Below the pieces are notes generated by a model. That model had not been told where the DNA came from. It did no database searches and saw only the letters and a list, made by a program, of their open reading frames with translations. From Phyto melanocephala (Eukaryota; Arthropoda; Insecta; Diptera; Rhinophoridae), in contig OW799233.1 of assembly GCA_941918925.1 (NCBI GenBank), forward strand, positions 31,502,421-31,566,420: DNA of 64,000 bases. Reading direction: 5' to 3'. Every line of letters starts with the position of its first letter. The stretch's first letter is position 1. A program made the position numbers and the translations under genes. Below, one piece after another: positions 32,212-44,650 of this stretch.

Positions 32212-34515
32212 TTTTCTTTTAAAAATGTTTGCAAATTATTTTAGAAAACTTTTCAAACATTTTAAGACAAATTTTTATAAAAAAGATTTGTTATAAAAGA
32301 AAATAAATTTTTGTAATTTCTTTATAAGCAGTTTTCAAGGTGCATATGTATGGGTGTATGTACTTTTGCGTTATTAATTTTAATGAATCTTTGTACATCA
32401 AGGACTAATATTGTTGAATTCTGCAAAAGTGCATTTTAAAAAAATCCTAGCACATTTATGATTCTTTTTTTCAAACAATAAAGTCATGGCTGTTTAAAAA
32501 ATGACTTGTGAATATTTTTACTTAGCTCACAGCTTTATTCGTATTTTGTTTAGAAACGTAAAATTAATATGCATTAAAAAAAATAACATATACTGGAAAA
32601 GTGAGAGAGATAGCAAACACTGCATCTCCTACTTTGAAATTTTGCTTTTACCACCAATTAATGGGAGAGAAATGGATTGTCACAGAAGTTGACATTTACA
32701 GTATTCACAAGGTGTCCTAACATGTTATATTGTCATAATGTTCTTGGATTTCACAATAGTTTAAAAAAAAATTTTTGAAAACTGTTTTAAAATAATACTA
32801 CTGTGTATGTTATGTTTATTGTGCTGTCATGACTATTTAGATACCTGCAGTGATCGGCTAAGAGTCTGTAATATTTGTAAGCCACTACCTCTGATATTGC
32901 CGTTGATAAGATCTGTTATCAAAAATTTTACAAAATCGGCGAGTTAAATTTGATATATCTACACTTAGTTATAAAGGATTGCTCACAACTATCATATCTT
33001 ATTGTGCTATTATTTTAGAACATTTGAATATAGGACACGTTGTGAATACACAAATTTTCTCAATTTTCACTCAGATACGGAATAATTAAATATTTGGGCA
33101 ACACACTGCTCGTTTCGCTGAACTATGTTTTTGTTTAATTTCTGACTATTGGTAATGAATACGAAATTTTGAACACGAATTATTCGAGTAAATCAAATCT
33201 TAAGTTCGGACAATATAACAAGAGAAGTAGGCAGTACTACCCTCATTATAAATAAACTTTACGATAAGAATGAAAAATTTAAAAATAAATACCATACTTC
33301 TTATTTTAAAATTTCATTAAATTGTATCATATATATTAAATTCAAATCAAATATTTGTTTATCGATATATACTTATGTTTCCAACGAACAATATCATTTG
33401 TAAATATAACTTTTAATGTATGTAAATATACGATGGCCTATAATTATCTCTTGGAATTTTTTTTTCACTTTTAAGGGTTAATTATTACAAAATTTAGGGT
33501 TAAGTTAAACCATTAAAAATTCTGTGTACGAGTATAAAGTTTGCATGTTTTATCATTCAGCTATTGTGTGGTCTACACGCCATTTGATTTAATTGTCCCA
33601 TTGTTTTTATACAATTTCATACTACAAGCAATAATTAAATAAATTCATGTATAAATATTTAATATTGTCGTTTAAATGTAAATTTTAAAATATTTTAACA
33701 ATTTATTTTTGTAAGAATTTTACTTAAAAAAAAAGCTTTATAAATATTTAATTGAATAAACTAGATAAAATTATTAGCAGCAGCCTTTGTTGCAAGGTAT
33801 TAAATAAATATGAATAATATGTGGTATAGCCATAATTGGTTTCATTTTTAAATTTTAGGTATACATTTCATTGTCTGTTTTTTCTTCTCATATTTTCAAT
33901 TACTCAAAACAAAATATTAATTATGAATAATTTTTTTATTTCTTTTATTAATTTTTAAAGAAATTTTTTTGTAATAATTACACAGAACTTCTAATTTATT
34001 TTTCTTGGTTTTTTTTTGGCTTTTATTTTTAGTTTTGAATAAGAGTATGATTTATTTCACTCCTAAGTTTAAATGGAAGTATAAAACAATAATTATAAGG
34101 TTTTTCTATTTATATTTTCATACTACTATTTAACTAAGACAAAAGTTTACTTCTTATCTGTAGAAGATTAAATGGTTAATTCAAAGCATTTGTAAACAGT
34201 ATGATTAATTTTTTTTTTTATATTCCGTATTAGTGACTTATTTGCTATGATCAACCTCAGTGTATTCAACAAAACTCCTTTTAAATTCATTTTATAGAAA
34301 TATAGATTTGCTTTTCGTCTATACTATTTTTTAAAATCATAATTGGGTGTTTTATGATGCTAATATTAATCACTGATAAGTCATATATTAATTTTTATTT
34401 TTGCTCGGTTTATTTAAAATTTATAAATAATAACCAAAGTCTTTAAATACCTAGTAAGGTTAATATTAGAGATATATGTACATAAGCTAGGTATTTTGTT
34501 ACCGAATATATACTA
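32212..34515. other. AT-rich interval without recognisable genes
   Basis: No domain-bearing frame. ACATGTTATATTGTCATAATG near 32718 loosely recalls GTGTCGTATTGTCATAATG near 23284, which may be an old shared repeat. Otherwise nothing. Confidence 0.4.
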
Positions 34516-35129
34516 TTATACCCTTCACCTGTGGTGCACAAGGGTATATATAGCTTTGTCATTCCGTTTGTAATTTCTACAATTTTCATTTCCGACCTCA
34601 TTAAGTATATATTTTCTGAAAGCTTATGAATAGAGGAGTCGATTAAGCCCTGACCGTCTGTCCGTCTGCCCGTCTGTCCGTGTGTTGGTTGAAATCAACT
34701 TTTGGAAGCAACTATATGTTCCTCAGATCTGTATATAGTATCAATCTCTTGGAAATATCCAGGAATGAATCGCTATTGAAATTCAGCACAATCGCCCCAT
34801 AACTTTCTGAGATATGAACAAAAAACCACGACCACCTCATTTTTTTCACAATTACAACAACAACATACATATATACATACATGTAAAAAACATGCCAAAA
34901 AAAAAATTACAAAAAAAATATATTAAAAATAAAATAAAAAAATTACAAAAAAAAATTTAAAAAAAAATTTATAAAAAATGTTGTAAAAATTTTTTTTTAA
35001 AAAATGTTAAAAAAATATGAAAAAAAATAATAAAATATAAATAATATATTAAATAAAATAAAATAAAATGACTACACGTTGTGAAGGGTATATAAGATTC
35101 GGCATGGTCGAATATAGCACTGTTACTTG
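34516..35129 (+). mobile_element. HINE-C element, short form
   Basis: Starts TTATACCCTTCACCTGTGG with the hairpin closing at CACAAGGGTATA, the C-type 5' end. It lacks most of the tRNA-like segment and the CATATGAAAT block. It ends GTGAAGGGTATATAAG, a mismatched hairpin TTCGGCATGGTCGAA and TTACTTG. About 614 bases. Confidence 0.8.
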
Positions 35130-35157
35130 TTTTTATTTGAGTTGTACTTACTTACAA

Positions 35158-36786
35158 CACGTCAGAGTGATATATTCGGCCGTGCCGAATCTGATAATAC
35201 CCTTCACCTTCATGACATAGGTATAATCCCACATTGTAGCTTAACCAATATTTCATGTTATACGCCATTTTTCTTTATTATTTCCGACGCCATCCTCGAC
35301 TTTGAATTATAACAAAGTTCACTGTATTCTACTAGTCAAGCCCTTTAACAAATTTTTGTTCCGCCATTTTGTTTTAGACGCCATCTTGAGTTTTACATTT
35401 TTTAATAATTTATTGTATTCTATTTTCATCTTATAACAATATTGTGAGTATTAAAGTAGTTACATTTCAAAATACCTGATTTGACCCATATATAAATTTA
35501 TTGTCCGCCATTTTTTAGTGGCGGCCAAAAATAATTTTATTTTTTATAGTGCTTTTATTGCGCTAGTCAAGTTTTTTCAATATTGACTCTCTCGGTTGTA
35601 TAGAAGCTAAAAAAATTGATTTTTGTTTGTAAATTTTCGGAATATATATTTTAAAACAAGTAAGAGCGCTATATTCGGCCGTGCCGAATCTTATATACCC
35701 TTCACAACGTGTAGTCATGCAATAACAGTAGTTTGTGTCACCATTCATCCCATATGAAATACGTACATACATATAAAAACATCCCATTGTAAAATTATAA
35801 ATTCACGTATGTATGTTAAAAAACAAAAAAAAAAAAATAAAAAAAAATTTAAAAAAAAAATTTAAAAAAAAAATTAAAAAAAAAAAAAAAAATAAAAAAA
35901 AAATAATAATAAAAATATATATAATATATTAAATAAAAAATAAAAAAAAAAATTTTTAAAAATTAAAAAAATTTTTTTTTTGGCTCAGCTGGGATTCGAT
36001 TTTTTTGTGAAAAAAAAAATCGAGGTGGTCGTGGGTTTTTGCTCATATCTCAGTTGTTTATGTACCGATGTTTCTGATTTTCAATACCGATCTACTCCCG
36101 ATTATTTCTGATATTTTAATTCCTTACCCGGGTCCAACCTATGTCGGGGGGCTTCAAAAAGTTGATTTCAACATACACACGGACAGACGGTCAGACGGAC
36201 AGACTGACAGGGCTTAATCGACTCCCCTATTCATAAGCTTTCAGAAAATATATACTTTATGGGGTCGGAAATGAAAATTGTAGAAATTTCACACGGAATG
36301 ACAAACCCTTTTTCACTGTGTGAACGGTATAAAAATTGTTTGCCTATAACTTTACCAATTAGAGCCCGCTTTGTCCAAAATTTTTCACGAATATCTACAA
36401 ATAGGTACCTATAAATTATTCTATGGGTGAAACATTTTAATTTTGCTGGTAAAAATATGGAAAAAAAAACAGAAGCAGTCGTGTTCATTTGCTCATATCT
36501 CAGATAGTTATGGGGCGGTTGTTCTGAATTTCAACAGCGATTCATTCCCGGATATTTTCAAAAGATTGATACCATACACGGATCTGAGGAACATATGGTT
36601 GCTTCTAAAAGTTGATTTCAACCAACACAAGGACAGACGGACAGACGGTCAGGGCTTAATCGACTCCTCTATACATAAGCTTTCAGGAAATATATACTTA
36701 ATGAGGTCGGAAATGAAAATTGTAGAAATTGCAAACGAAATGACAAAGCTAAATATACTCTTGTACACCACAGGTGAAGGGTATAA
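35158..36786 (-). mobile_element. HINE-C element, full length, split by HINE-A
   Basis: The + strand starts near CACGTCAGAGTGATATATTC with hairpin TTCGGCCGTGCCGAA and GATAATACCCTTCACC. The C-specific body follows (GACGCCATCTTGAG, TTTGACCCATATATAAATT, GTGGCGGCC). After the HINE-A at 35657-36332 it resumes with TGCCTATAACTTTACC, GTTGATTTCAACCAACAC, GGACAGACGGAC and ends CACCACAGGTGAAGGGTATAA. The best copy for a HINE-C consensus. Confidence 0.8.
35657..36332 (-). mobile_element. HINE-A element inserted in HINE-C
   Basis: Starts CAAGTAAGAGCGCTATATTC on the + strand after an A run and ends GTGTGAACGGTATAA before an A run, again an A/A (T/T) site. A deletion removes the CATA microsatellite side of the tRNA-like segment (GGGATTCGAT runs directly into TTTTTGTG). 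Confidence 0.85.
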
Positions 36787-36968
36787 TTAAAGGTATACAA
36801 TTTACATTTAATGTTAAAGTTTCGTCAATATAAATATTACCACAGATTCGTATACTTTTTCTTTTTTTCACAATTTTCTACGTGGACTAAATACATTAGT
36901 AATCTATAAACTGAACAGTGTAGTTCTTTGACTTAACAGCTTTATTATAATTAAAATTTTATATTTTA

Positions 36969-37165
36969 CTAGTTGAATCCGGTCCATATTGATGGCCTTA
37001 ACAATATTTGTGTATTGTATTCAGTTTAAAGATAAATATTTTATTATTATTGGTGCAAAAGTACCCTGTAGTTAACCCAGGTATAAAAGTATTTTCATAC
37101 CAAATTTTATCAAAATCTATGCAGTAGCTTTTATGTCAATCAAATTCAGGAAGACACACAAATAT
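36969..37165 (-). mobile_element. Helitron 3' part, reverse orientation
   Basis: On the + strand CTAGTTGAATCCGGTCC follows an A; read on the minus strand it ends GGACCGGATTCAACTAG before a T. Further in, the minus strand has GATTGACATAAAAGCTACTG and GATTTTGATAAAATTTGG, matching the remnant at 29490-29751. The 5' end is unclear. Confidence 0.55.
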
Positions 37166-38320
37166 TTTAAAGTGGTCTTTTTATTCTACATTATCACTGT
37201 ATACATCGCCGTCAAAACTTTCAAAAAATATTTATTACAATGTTATTATAAGTATAGATGTATTGTTTATCGCAATTATATACTGTATTTTTTTCTTGCA
37301 AAACTGTCAAATTAAAACAATTAATTACTAATTCAATAAATATTAAAAAAAAAAATGATTATTCACGTGTATTTTTTTTTTATGTATGTTTCTATCAGTA
37401 ACCATATCGGAGTGTGTGTGCATGTGTGTAAGTATCGTGGGAATTGCTCTTTTGTATTAATAATAATAAAATAAAAGATTTATAATTTATTATCATTTTT
37501 ATTACTTACATTCATTAAATTGAAACCTGATATAAAATTGCAACAAAAACAATACTGCGATTTAAAAGTGGGTAAATTAATTAAAGCTATAACAGTTTTT
37601 TAGTACAAATTGTTTAAATGAATATTTTTGGCTAATATAGCAACTAGTTTTGTTTGCTTTGAAAATAACATTTATAATGATAGTGTAAATGATTTTTTAT
37701 AAGACATTTTTTAATATTTTTTTAAGAATAGAATCATAGAATCACATACATACATATTTCTTAATTTTCCATTTAAGTTGTTTCTTTTTAAATATGTATG
37801 TTCAATTTAAAGAACTTATAAGATATTGATAGTTTAATTCTGTATTTTATAAAAAAAAAAATGTGAATAAAAATAAATTTTAGTGTACATACAGCTGCTG
37901 ACAACTAATTAGAAACACTATTTTTATATTAATTCTTTAAACTAATGAAATAAAAGTTGAATTTAATAACAAAGCGTTTCGCATTAGTTGTCAAGAGCTG
38001 TTTTTTTAAATTAATTCTTATCGATGATGTGAATTGTGGTTGTGGCAGGGGTTACTCATAATCCTTAAGTTAAGTTAAGTTAAGTTACAAATGCAAACTA
38101 AGAAATTAATTACTCAAGGTGTTATCGAAGGATATATAAATAGAAAATATGTGTATACTCACATAAATAAATAATATTAAAAATTAGCTGTGACTAACTT
38201 AAAACTTTAAAAAGTATATCATTATTATATACATATCAGTTAAAGTTTATCTCATATTTATAAATGAAATAAATTTTTTTTAGACATACTTACTCCATTA
38301 AGGAAAAAAATAAAGTTAAA
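37166..38320. other. AT-rich interval without recognisable genes
   Basis: Nothing coding. A short GTTAA array (four to five units) lies near 38070-38092. Confidence 0.4.
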
Positions 38321-38704
38321 CAAGTAAGAGTGCTCTATTCGGCCGTGCCGAACCTTTTATACTCTTCACAACGTGTAGTCATGCAATAGCTATTGTTTGC
38401 ATCACCAATTATCTCATTAATATGGAATACGTACATACATACAGCGTTTTTTTTTTTTTATTTTTAATACGGATATGCTCCCGAATATTTCTGATCTTGA
38501 AAATGTCTGGGGTATTCAAAAATTTCATTTCAACATACACATGGACAGACTGACAGACGGACAGTGCTTAATTGACTCCCCTATTCATAACCTTTCAAAA
38601 AATATATACTTTATTGGGTCGGAAATAAAAATTTTACAAGTTTCACCCAAAATGATAAACCTACCTATTACTACTTTACTTTACACTCACTGTGAAGGGT
38701 ATAA
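38321..38704 (-). mobile_element. HINE element, internally deleted
   Basis: Starts CAAGTAAGAGTGCTCTATTC with hairpin TTCGGCCGTGCCGAA and ends CACTGTGAAGGGTATAA. The A/T tract and tRNA-like segment are missing, leaving 384 bases. Flanked by A on both sides as in other copies. Confidence 0.8.
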
Positions 38705-39148
38705 AAATAAGAGAAAAACCAAAAACTAATTACATAAGTTTATTGCCTTTGACTTAAGTTAATCTCAGTCTTGCAAGAACTTTTACTGGAAATTGTTTAC
38801 TGAAAGCCACACACACTCACACTCATCCATATTTACGCAAAGATTCACTACACATTGGGGTCTATCTTAGAAACAATGGTTATATGTTCATTTTTATGTT
38901 CATAATACTACATACATGCATACATTCATATACATATATTTACTTTTTTTTTGTAAATAACTTGTATTCTTGCCGTGTAGCTAAATTTTTGACTAGTTCC
39001 ATTTTGGACCTGTCATATAACTAGTTGCAACTAGACTGTAGCAAAACGCGTCGACTGTAAATAAACAAACGATTCGACCATCGGAAAATTGAAAAGTACA
39101 TTCTTTTTTTAAACAAAAATCTTATTAATTTCAATTTAAAATAACATT

Positions 39149-39218
39149 GTGTTGCTGTAGTGGTTAGAGCATGAAACTTAAAAACTAAAGTAACCTGGTT
39201 CAAATCTCGGCTGAGACA
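39149..39218 (+). other. tRNA-derived SINE-like head
   Basis: GTAGTGGTTAGAGCATG matches a tRNA A box, and 25-30 bases on CTGGTTCAAATCTCGG matches the B box, followed by GCTGAGACA in the acceptor position and a short A run. Spacing is that of a tRNA of about 70 bases. Acceptor arms pair poorly, so I read a tRNA-derived SINE or pseudogene, not a functional tRNA. Confidence 0.5.
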
Positions 39219-39538
39219 AAAAAATTTCATAACGCTTGAAACTTGAATTTCTTGTACACTTACAAACTCCTATAACTAGTATATAAACTAATTTAAAACT
39301 ATATACAAATGAACTAATTGGGCTCCTTTGGAAACCTAATGTTAAAATCGATAGTTTGATATATGAAAAAGAACAGATATGTAACTACTCTGAAGTTAAA
39401 AGCTACTAGTAGTATATTTCTAACCACATACTAGTTATTTTATTTGCAGAATGGTTACCGATTGTAAGAAAAACCTTTGGGGAAGATTTGAATCATTTTT
39501 ATTTAGTTATTCTCTACCCGGTTGATATACAAGATATA

Positions 39539-40460
39539 AAGCGTGATTTTTTAAGAGCTATAGGAAAGTTAAAAAAAACACATAAAATTTAGAAAAATGC
39601 ATGAAATCTTTATTTGAATCGATAACACGGTCCATATAATTTAATGTTTGAAGATTATTTCATGCAAATGTTGGCCGTGACTGCGCCTCAAATGGTCCAT
39701 CCGTTTAGTCCAATTTTGGCATACTCGTTCCAACATTTCGGTCAGTATCTCATAAATAAATGCTTCAATGTTGTCTTCCAATGCGTCAATTGAAGCGGGC
39801 ATGTGTATATAGACATGAGCTTTAATATAGTCCCACAAAAAATAGTCTAAAGGCGTTAAATCGCACGATGTAGGCGGCCAGTAAAATGTTCACCGAACTA
39901 GCCTTTCAATAAGTCCATTGTTAAGCGTGCTGTGTGGCATGTGGCACCGTCTTCTTGAAACCACATGTCATGCAAGTCAAGCTCTTGCATATTAGGCAAA
40001 AAAAATTGGATATCATTTTACGGTAGCGCTCACCATTCACAGTTACGTTACGATTCGCATCATCTTTGCAGAAGTACGTTCCAATAACGCCACCAGCACA
40101 TAAACCGCACCAAACTGTAACTTTTTCTGTATGCATTGGTAGCTTTTGCAATGCTTCTGGTTGATCTTTACTCCAAAATCGACAATTCTGCTTATTAACG
40201 TTCCCCCTTGAGCCAAAAATGAGCTTCGTCGCTGAACACAATTTTTCGATAATGAATTTTCGCGCGATGAATTTTCTTAACAGAGCACGCATTTTGATAA
40301 TAAAAATCAATAATTTGCAAGCGTTGTTCGTTTGTAAGACGATTCATGGTTAAATTATAGACCAAGCTGAAGATGTTTGACAGTGAAAACAAAACACGAA
40401 ACGTGCGTCAGCTGTTTAAACCAGTGTTGCCAAAAAGATAATAGCAAAAAAATCACCCTT
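39539..40460 (-). mobile_element. mariner element (DD41D-like), internally deleted
   Basis: Ends are AAGCGTGATTTTTTAAGAGC and, reversed, AAGGGTGATTTTTTTGCTAT, flanked by TA on both sides (39537-39538 and 40461-40462). About 920 bases, with a broken transposase on the minus strand. The TIR and TA duplication identify Tc1/mariner. Confidence 0.85.
39641..40347 (-). pseudogene. mariner transposase pseudogene
   Basis: Begins MNRLTNEQRLQIIDFYYQNA, then after a deletion of the DNA-binding domain continues KIVFSDEAHFWLKG, EKVTVWCGL, NVTVNGERYRKMI, FQEDGATCHTAR, SCDLTPLDYFLWDYI, ASIDALEDNIEAFI and ends LHEIIFKH. All three catalytic Asp residues (SDEAH, QEDGA, TPLDY) are readable. An in-frame stop after LLKG and frameshifts near GERNVNK and before SCDLT make it inactive. 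It is closer to the common mariner consensus than the copy at 10708-11393. Confidence 0.85.
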
Positions 40461-41029
40461 TACTACAAGGTCACAAAATTAACCCTAAACAAATATTTTT
40501 TAGCCAAAAATCTCTAAATATTTTTTTTTTTTAGTTTTAGTGATAGATATTTAGCTTTGGCAAGTTACAGAAAAAAATGCAGGACTTTTTAACACGCAAT
40601 ACCGTTAAAGCTATCAAAAACGATCATTTAAAGGCAATAAATGCATTAGTAAGAGGTGTTTTATTTAAAAATTTATTCATTGTTTATCTTTTGTTTTTAA
40701 TTAAATTTTTTTAGTTTTCTAAAAACTAAACTTGAAAATAAAGTTTTCTTTTTAATTTTATTCAATTTTTAACACGTTTTAGCGTATTCTGATATATGTA
40801 CAACCCCGTTATGTGATGTATAAATCGATTAGTGGCCATATTTTTAGCTCATGTTGTTCAACTTTATATAAAACATTTTTTTACTATCATAAAATGTCAG
40901 ATCGATCTTTTTTCAAAGATAGATACGTTTTAAGACGCAAAACATATCCGGGTTTGTTGCTGATGACATAAACGTTAAAGAAAGGCACATTTTCTGGAAG
41001 CTAAATTGAAGTTTATAATTTTTCCTTTT
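40461..41029. other. Interval with a possible short exon
   Basis: A 24-codon open stretch starts at an ATG at 40577 (MQDFLTRNTVKAIKNDHL and on) and ends exactly at a GTAAGA donor at 40649. I cannot tie it to a known protein or to a second exon in phase, so it is only noted. Confidence 0.3.
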
Positions 41030-41744
41030 TTATACCCTTCACCTGTGGTGCACAAGGGTATATATAGGTTTGTCATTCCGTTTGTAATTTCTACATGGAC
41101 CCCATAAATTATATATTTTCTGAAAGCTTATGAATAGAGGAGTCGATTAAGCCCTGACCGTCTGTCCGTGTGTTGGTTGAAATCAACTTTTAGAAGCAAC
41201 TATATGTTCCTCAGATCTGAGTATGGTATCAATCTCTTGGAAATATCCAGTAATAAATCGCTATTGAAATTCAGCACAATCGCCATATAACTTTCTGCGA
41301 TATGAGCAAAAAGCCACGACCACCTCGTTTTTTTCACAATTACAACAACAACATACACATATACTGGTTACAGTAAACGTGACATCGAGTCCCAGCTGAG
41401 CCAAAAAAATTTTGTTTTTATTTTATATATTTTTTTTTATATATTTATTTTTAATTTTTTTAAAAGATTTTTAAAAAATTTTTTTTTTAAATATTTAAAA
41501 TTTTTTTTCTTTTAATTTTTTGAAATTTTTTTTTTGTTTTTAATATATTTTTTTTAGAAACATACATACGTAGACTCAATTTATAATTTTACAATGGTAT
41601 GTTTTTTAAATGTATGTTTTTTACATGTATGTATGTACGTATTTTATATGAGATGAATGGTGATACAAACAATTGTTATTGCATGACTACACGTTGTGAA
41701 GGGTATATAAGATTCGACATGGCCGAATATAGCACTTTTACTTG
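41030..41744 (+). mobile_element. HINE element with C-type 5' end and A-type 3' half
   Basis: Starts TTATACCCTTCACCTGTGG (C-type), but further on carries the tRNA-like phrase ACTGGTTACAG and CGAGTCCCAGCTGAGCCA, the T tract and an A-type 3' end with hairpin TTCGACATGGCCGAA and CTTG. A mosaic or an intermediate subfamily. Confidence 0.8.
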
Positions 41745-41820
41745 TTGTATCTCTGTTTAAACTTTTTTGTTAAAATTTAAATTTTTTTAAATATTTTTAC
41801 ACTAAAAAAAAAGTAAAAAA

Positions 41821-42072
41821 ATCGATAGCTTAATAAAAAAAGGGCGTATCTCGATTTTCTGCTACTTTACTTCAAATTAAAAAATACTGAACAATATTTA
41901 AAAGAACAGAATGAGACAGCGCTATTTTATGTAGCTTTAAATCTGTTATTTTCAACCATAGTTCTTTAAATCTTTTAGGGCTTATGTGTTTGTATGTTGC
42001 CTACCCGAAAACATTGAAAACGAGATTTTGTTAAAAATCGAGATACGCCTTTTTTTATATTGGGCTATCGAT
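41821..42072. mobile_element. MITE with about 40-base inverted ends
   Basis: Left ATCGATAGCTTAATAAAAAA and GGGCGTATCTCGATTTT pair with the right end, whose reverse complement is ATCGATAGCCCAATATAAAA and GGCGTATCTCGATTTT. 252 bases, no coding sequence, no clear target duplication. Superfamily undetermined. Confidence 0.7.
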
Positions 42073-43565
42073 ATAAATAATTTTATTATATCGTCGGCTT
42101 AATATGCAAACCTGCTAAATCCACTTTTTAAGTAAATTGAGATTTTGATGCCGTGTGGTAGAGAAAGATACGCTTCGTCGACCAGCATGTAGTTTTTCTT
42201 CAATTTATGTCTTGACGTGTGTGAAAGGGTTTGATAAGAAAAACTGCTAAATCCTCCCACAAAAAAATTTTTGTAAGAAAAACTGCTAAATCCAGTACAT
42301 TATTACTTCAGGCTTATTACTAATTCCGATTTGAAATATGAAATATTAGAAGTTTTTGTCTCTCCTGAAAAATTTGCTGAAAGGGAGTTAGAAGGTTTGC
42401 CTATTAAGGCGACGTTATGTTGTAAGTAATAAGATAAATAAAATTTTAAATTTATTAAAAGATGTTAATAACAATCACTTTATTGGTTATGACTACCTTA
42501 TTAATCTGCCTAGGTTCTGATTTAAATTCTAAATATGAATGTAGAAAATGAAATAAAATTAAAAAAAAAAAATACTACTCAGAACTACGATATCTTTAGT
42601 TTACCGGGTAAAAAGTGAGTGCCAAATTTATTGTTATCTTTTGTTTATTATTTTGTAATTCTTTTAAAGTTACCTTCTGAATAAAGAAAAAACATTTAGT
42701 TTTCGAGTGTTAACCAACAATATTAATTGCTTCTTACAAGTATAAAGTAAATATTAAATTCAATATTTCTGTTTAACCCTTTTTCCAACAAGTTTTCATG
42801 TTTGCATTTACTCTCCATAACAACTACTCAAACAACACTTTATGTCCTTTGCCAGCAAAAGTAGTTTGGTCTAAAAAAATATTAAAATAAAATTCAAAAA
42901 ATAACAATGCAATCTTATTTCACATTTACATCTAGGGTACGTAGGTACTTTAATACTCGTACAGAAAAAAAGAGTTCAATAAATTTTCGATTTGAACTGG
43001 AGGACAAAAAAATATTAAAAAGAAATAAAACAAACAAAAAAAATTTTACTATAAATCAAGTAAAAAAACTGTATGACTTCCTCCTTAGGGAGTGAACCGT
43101 ATAACAATAATATATTGACAAGGACTTTTTTCTGTGTTTGCATTTGGAACAGGTATTTAGTTTGTTTTCTGTTTTCAACAAATACGTGAAAAGCAGTCTA
43201 AGGCGAATTTGATATGCCTTTTAGCATACAGATTAGTCACACATAAAATTTGATAAATTCGTACAATTTCCAATGGATTTTTTTAACAATATTGTGTTCA
43301 AAGAATAAATTATTATGTTTCTTAAAGATGATGTCGTAAAGAAGTCTACCGTTTAGAAAAACAGAAATCTATAACTTATCAAATATAAACGAAAATGCTA
43401 ATTTGGAAACTTAAGAATTTTTCATGTTAAGATCGCATTTGTAAAAAAGGACTTTTTATTAGCTTTTTATTGTAAAAATTATATTTTGGTATGTAATTCA
43501 AAATTTCTTAGAAAAATTGACATTTGTAAAATAAATTATTGGAAACCCTGAAAATACGGTTTACT
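42073..43565. other. Interval with possible exon, otherwise featureless
   Basis: 42312-42421 is open in one frame (ITNSDLKYEILEVFV, then SPEKFAERELEGLPIKATLC), preceded by TTACTTCAG and followed by a perfect GTAAGTAA donor. A 62-codon basic frame lies at 42907-43095. Neither shows a known domain. No repeat recognised. Confidence 0.3.
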
Positions 43566-44650
43566 ACTTGAACCCGGCCCGCATTGCTGGCCGAACATAA
43601 GTTACTCTATATTTTATGAAAATTACAACAAGCAAACCAGCATGATCTAAGGTGCTTATAAACATTTAATGAAGTTTGCGTTAAGGGACATTTCAATTGG
43701 AGTTCCAGAAAACCGTCAGACGTTATTTCTAAAAAAGTGGTGATGATTTTTCTATAGCTATATATAAACCGCTACGAAAATTTAAAAAAAAGTATTTAAT
43801 GCATAAGCAATTTTATTATTAACCGGGATCGCTTTGCTGGCCCTAACAATGTTTTAACGTTGTGTTCGTAAGGAGATAGACTTAAATATTATCTGTCACC
43901 ACTATTCATAAGTAGTATTTCATTTGTATAAGCGTATTACTGTCCCTTATTAAATACTTATCATTATTGGTACAAATTACGAAATTGTCAAAAGTAGCTA
44001 GTACAAAATTTAAAAGAAATATGGAATACAGTTTTCCAGAAATAACATCAAATGTATTTTTTTTAATGTCGGTGGGGCACCACGTCCTCTGATCTGATCC
44101 TATCGAGTTTGCACCCGAAAACTTAAACTAATATCGTAGCCAACAACACAGAATTTGAAGCCCATCATAATTATAGTTCTGCAGATATGCAGAGGGAGGT
44201 TCCACGCCACCTCATTTGATCCTATCTAATTATGAGAATGAATTTTACAATTTTTATAAGGTTTTTAATACCAGGATTGGAAACACCAACATTAAAAGTT
44301 TTTAAAGTATGTAATGCAATGATTTTCTTGTATGGGGGGTATCACTTCCCCTGCTCCGATCGTATTGATTTTGGGTGGGAATAAAGCAAATGAAATAAAA
44401 GTAAAACACACAACGTTTTAGGATTAAAGGTAGATGTAATTTATTTCTAGATATTTCATAAAATGAATTTTCTTTATATTAATGGTGCCACGCCCATTTT
44501 TCTCTTTTAGCTCATTTTAAGCTCAACTATACCAGAAGTCATTATAATACCCAATACGAATTTTAAAGGCTTTAGGTAGCACTTTGGATATGCGATAAAA
44601 ACTGTTGATTTTATATGGGAGATGGGTGCCACACGCAATTTAAGCTTAAA
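43566..44650 (-). mobile_element. Helitron-like element, heavily decayed
   Basis: TTGAACCCGGCCCGCATTGC at the left, read backwards, resembles the Helitron 3' end (GGGCCGGGTTCAAG). A similar end recurs at 43819 (AACCGGGATCGC). Downstream, CCACGTCCTC, CCACGCCACC, TCACTTCCCC, GCCACGCCCAT and GCCACACGC occur near 44080, 44203, 44341, 44487 and 44628, with spacing of about 120-150 bases. This is the degraded form of the tandem array seen in the complete Helitrons. The 5' end cannot be placed. Confidence 0.5.

Noticed and set aside
39149..39218. Functional tRNA gene
   Set aside because: A and B boxes are good but the acceptor and anticodon arms do not pair, so a SINE or pseudogene is likelier.
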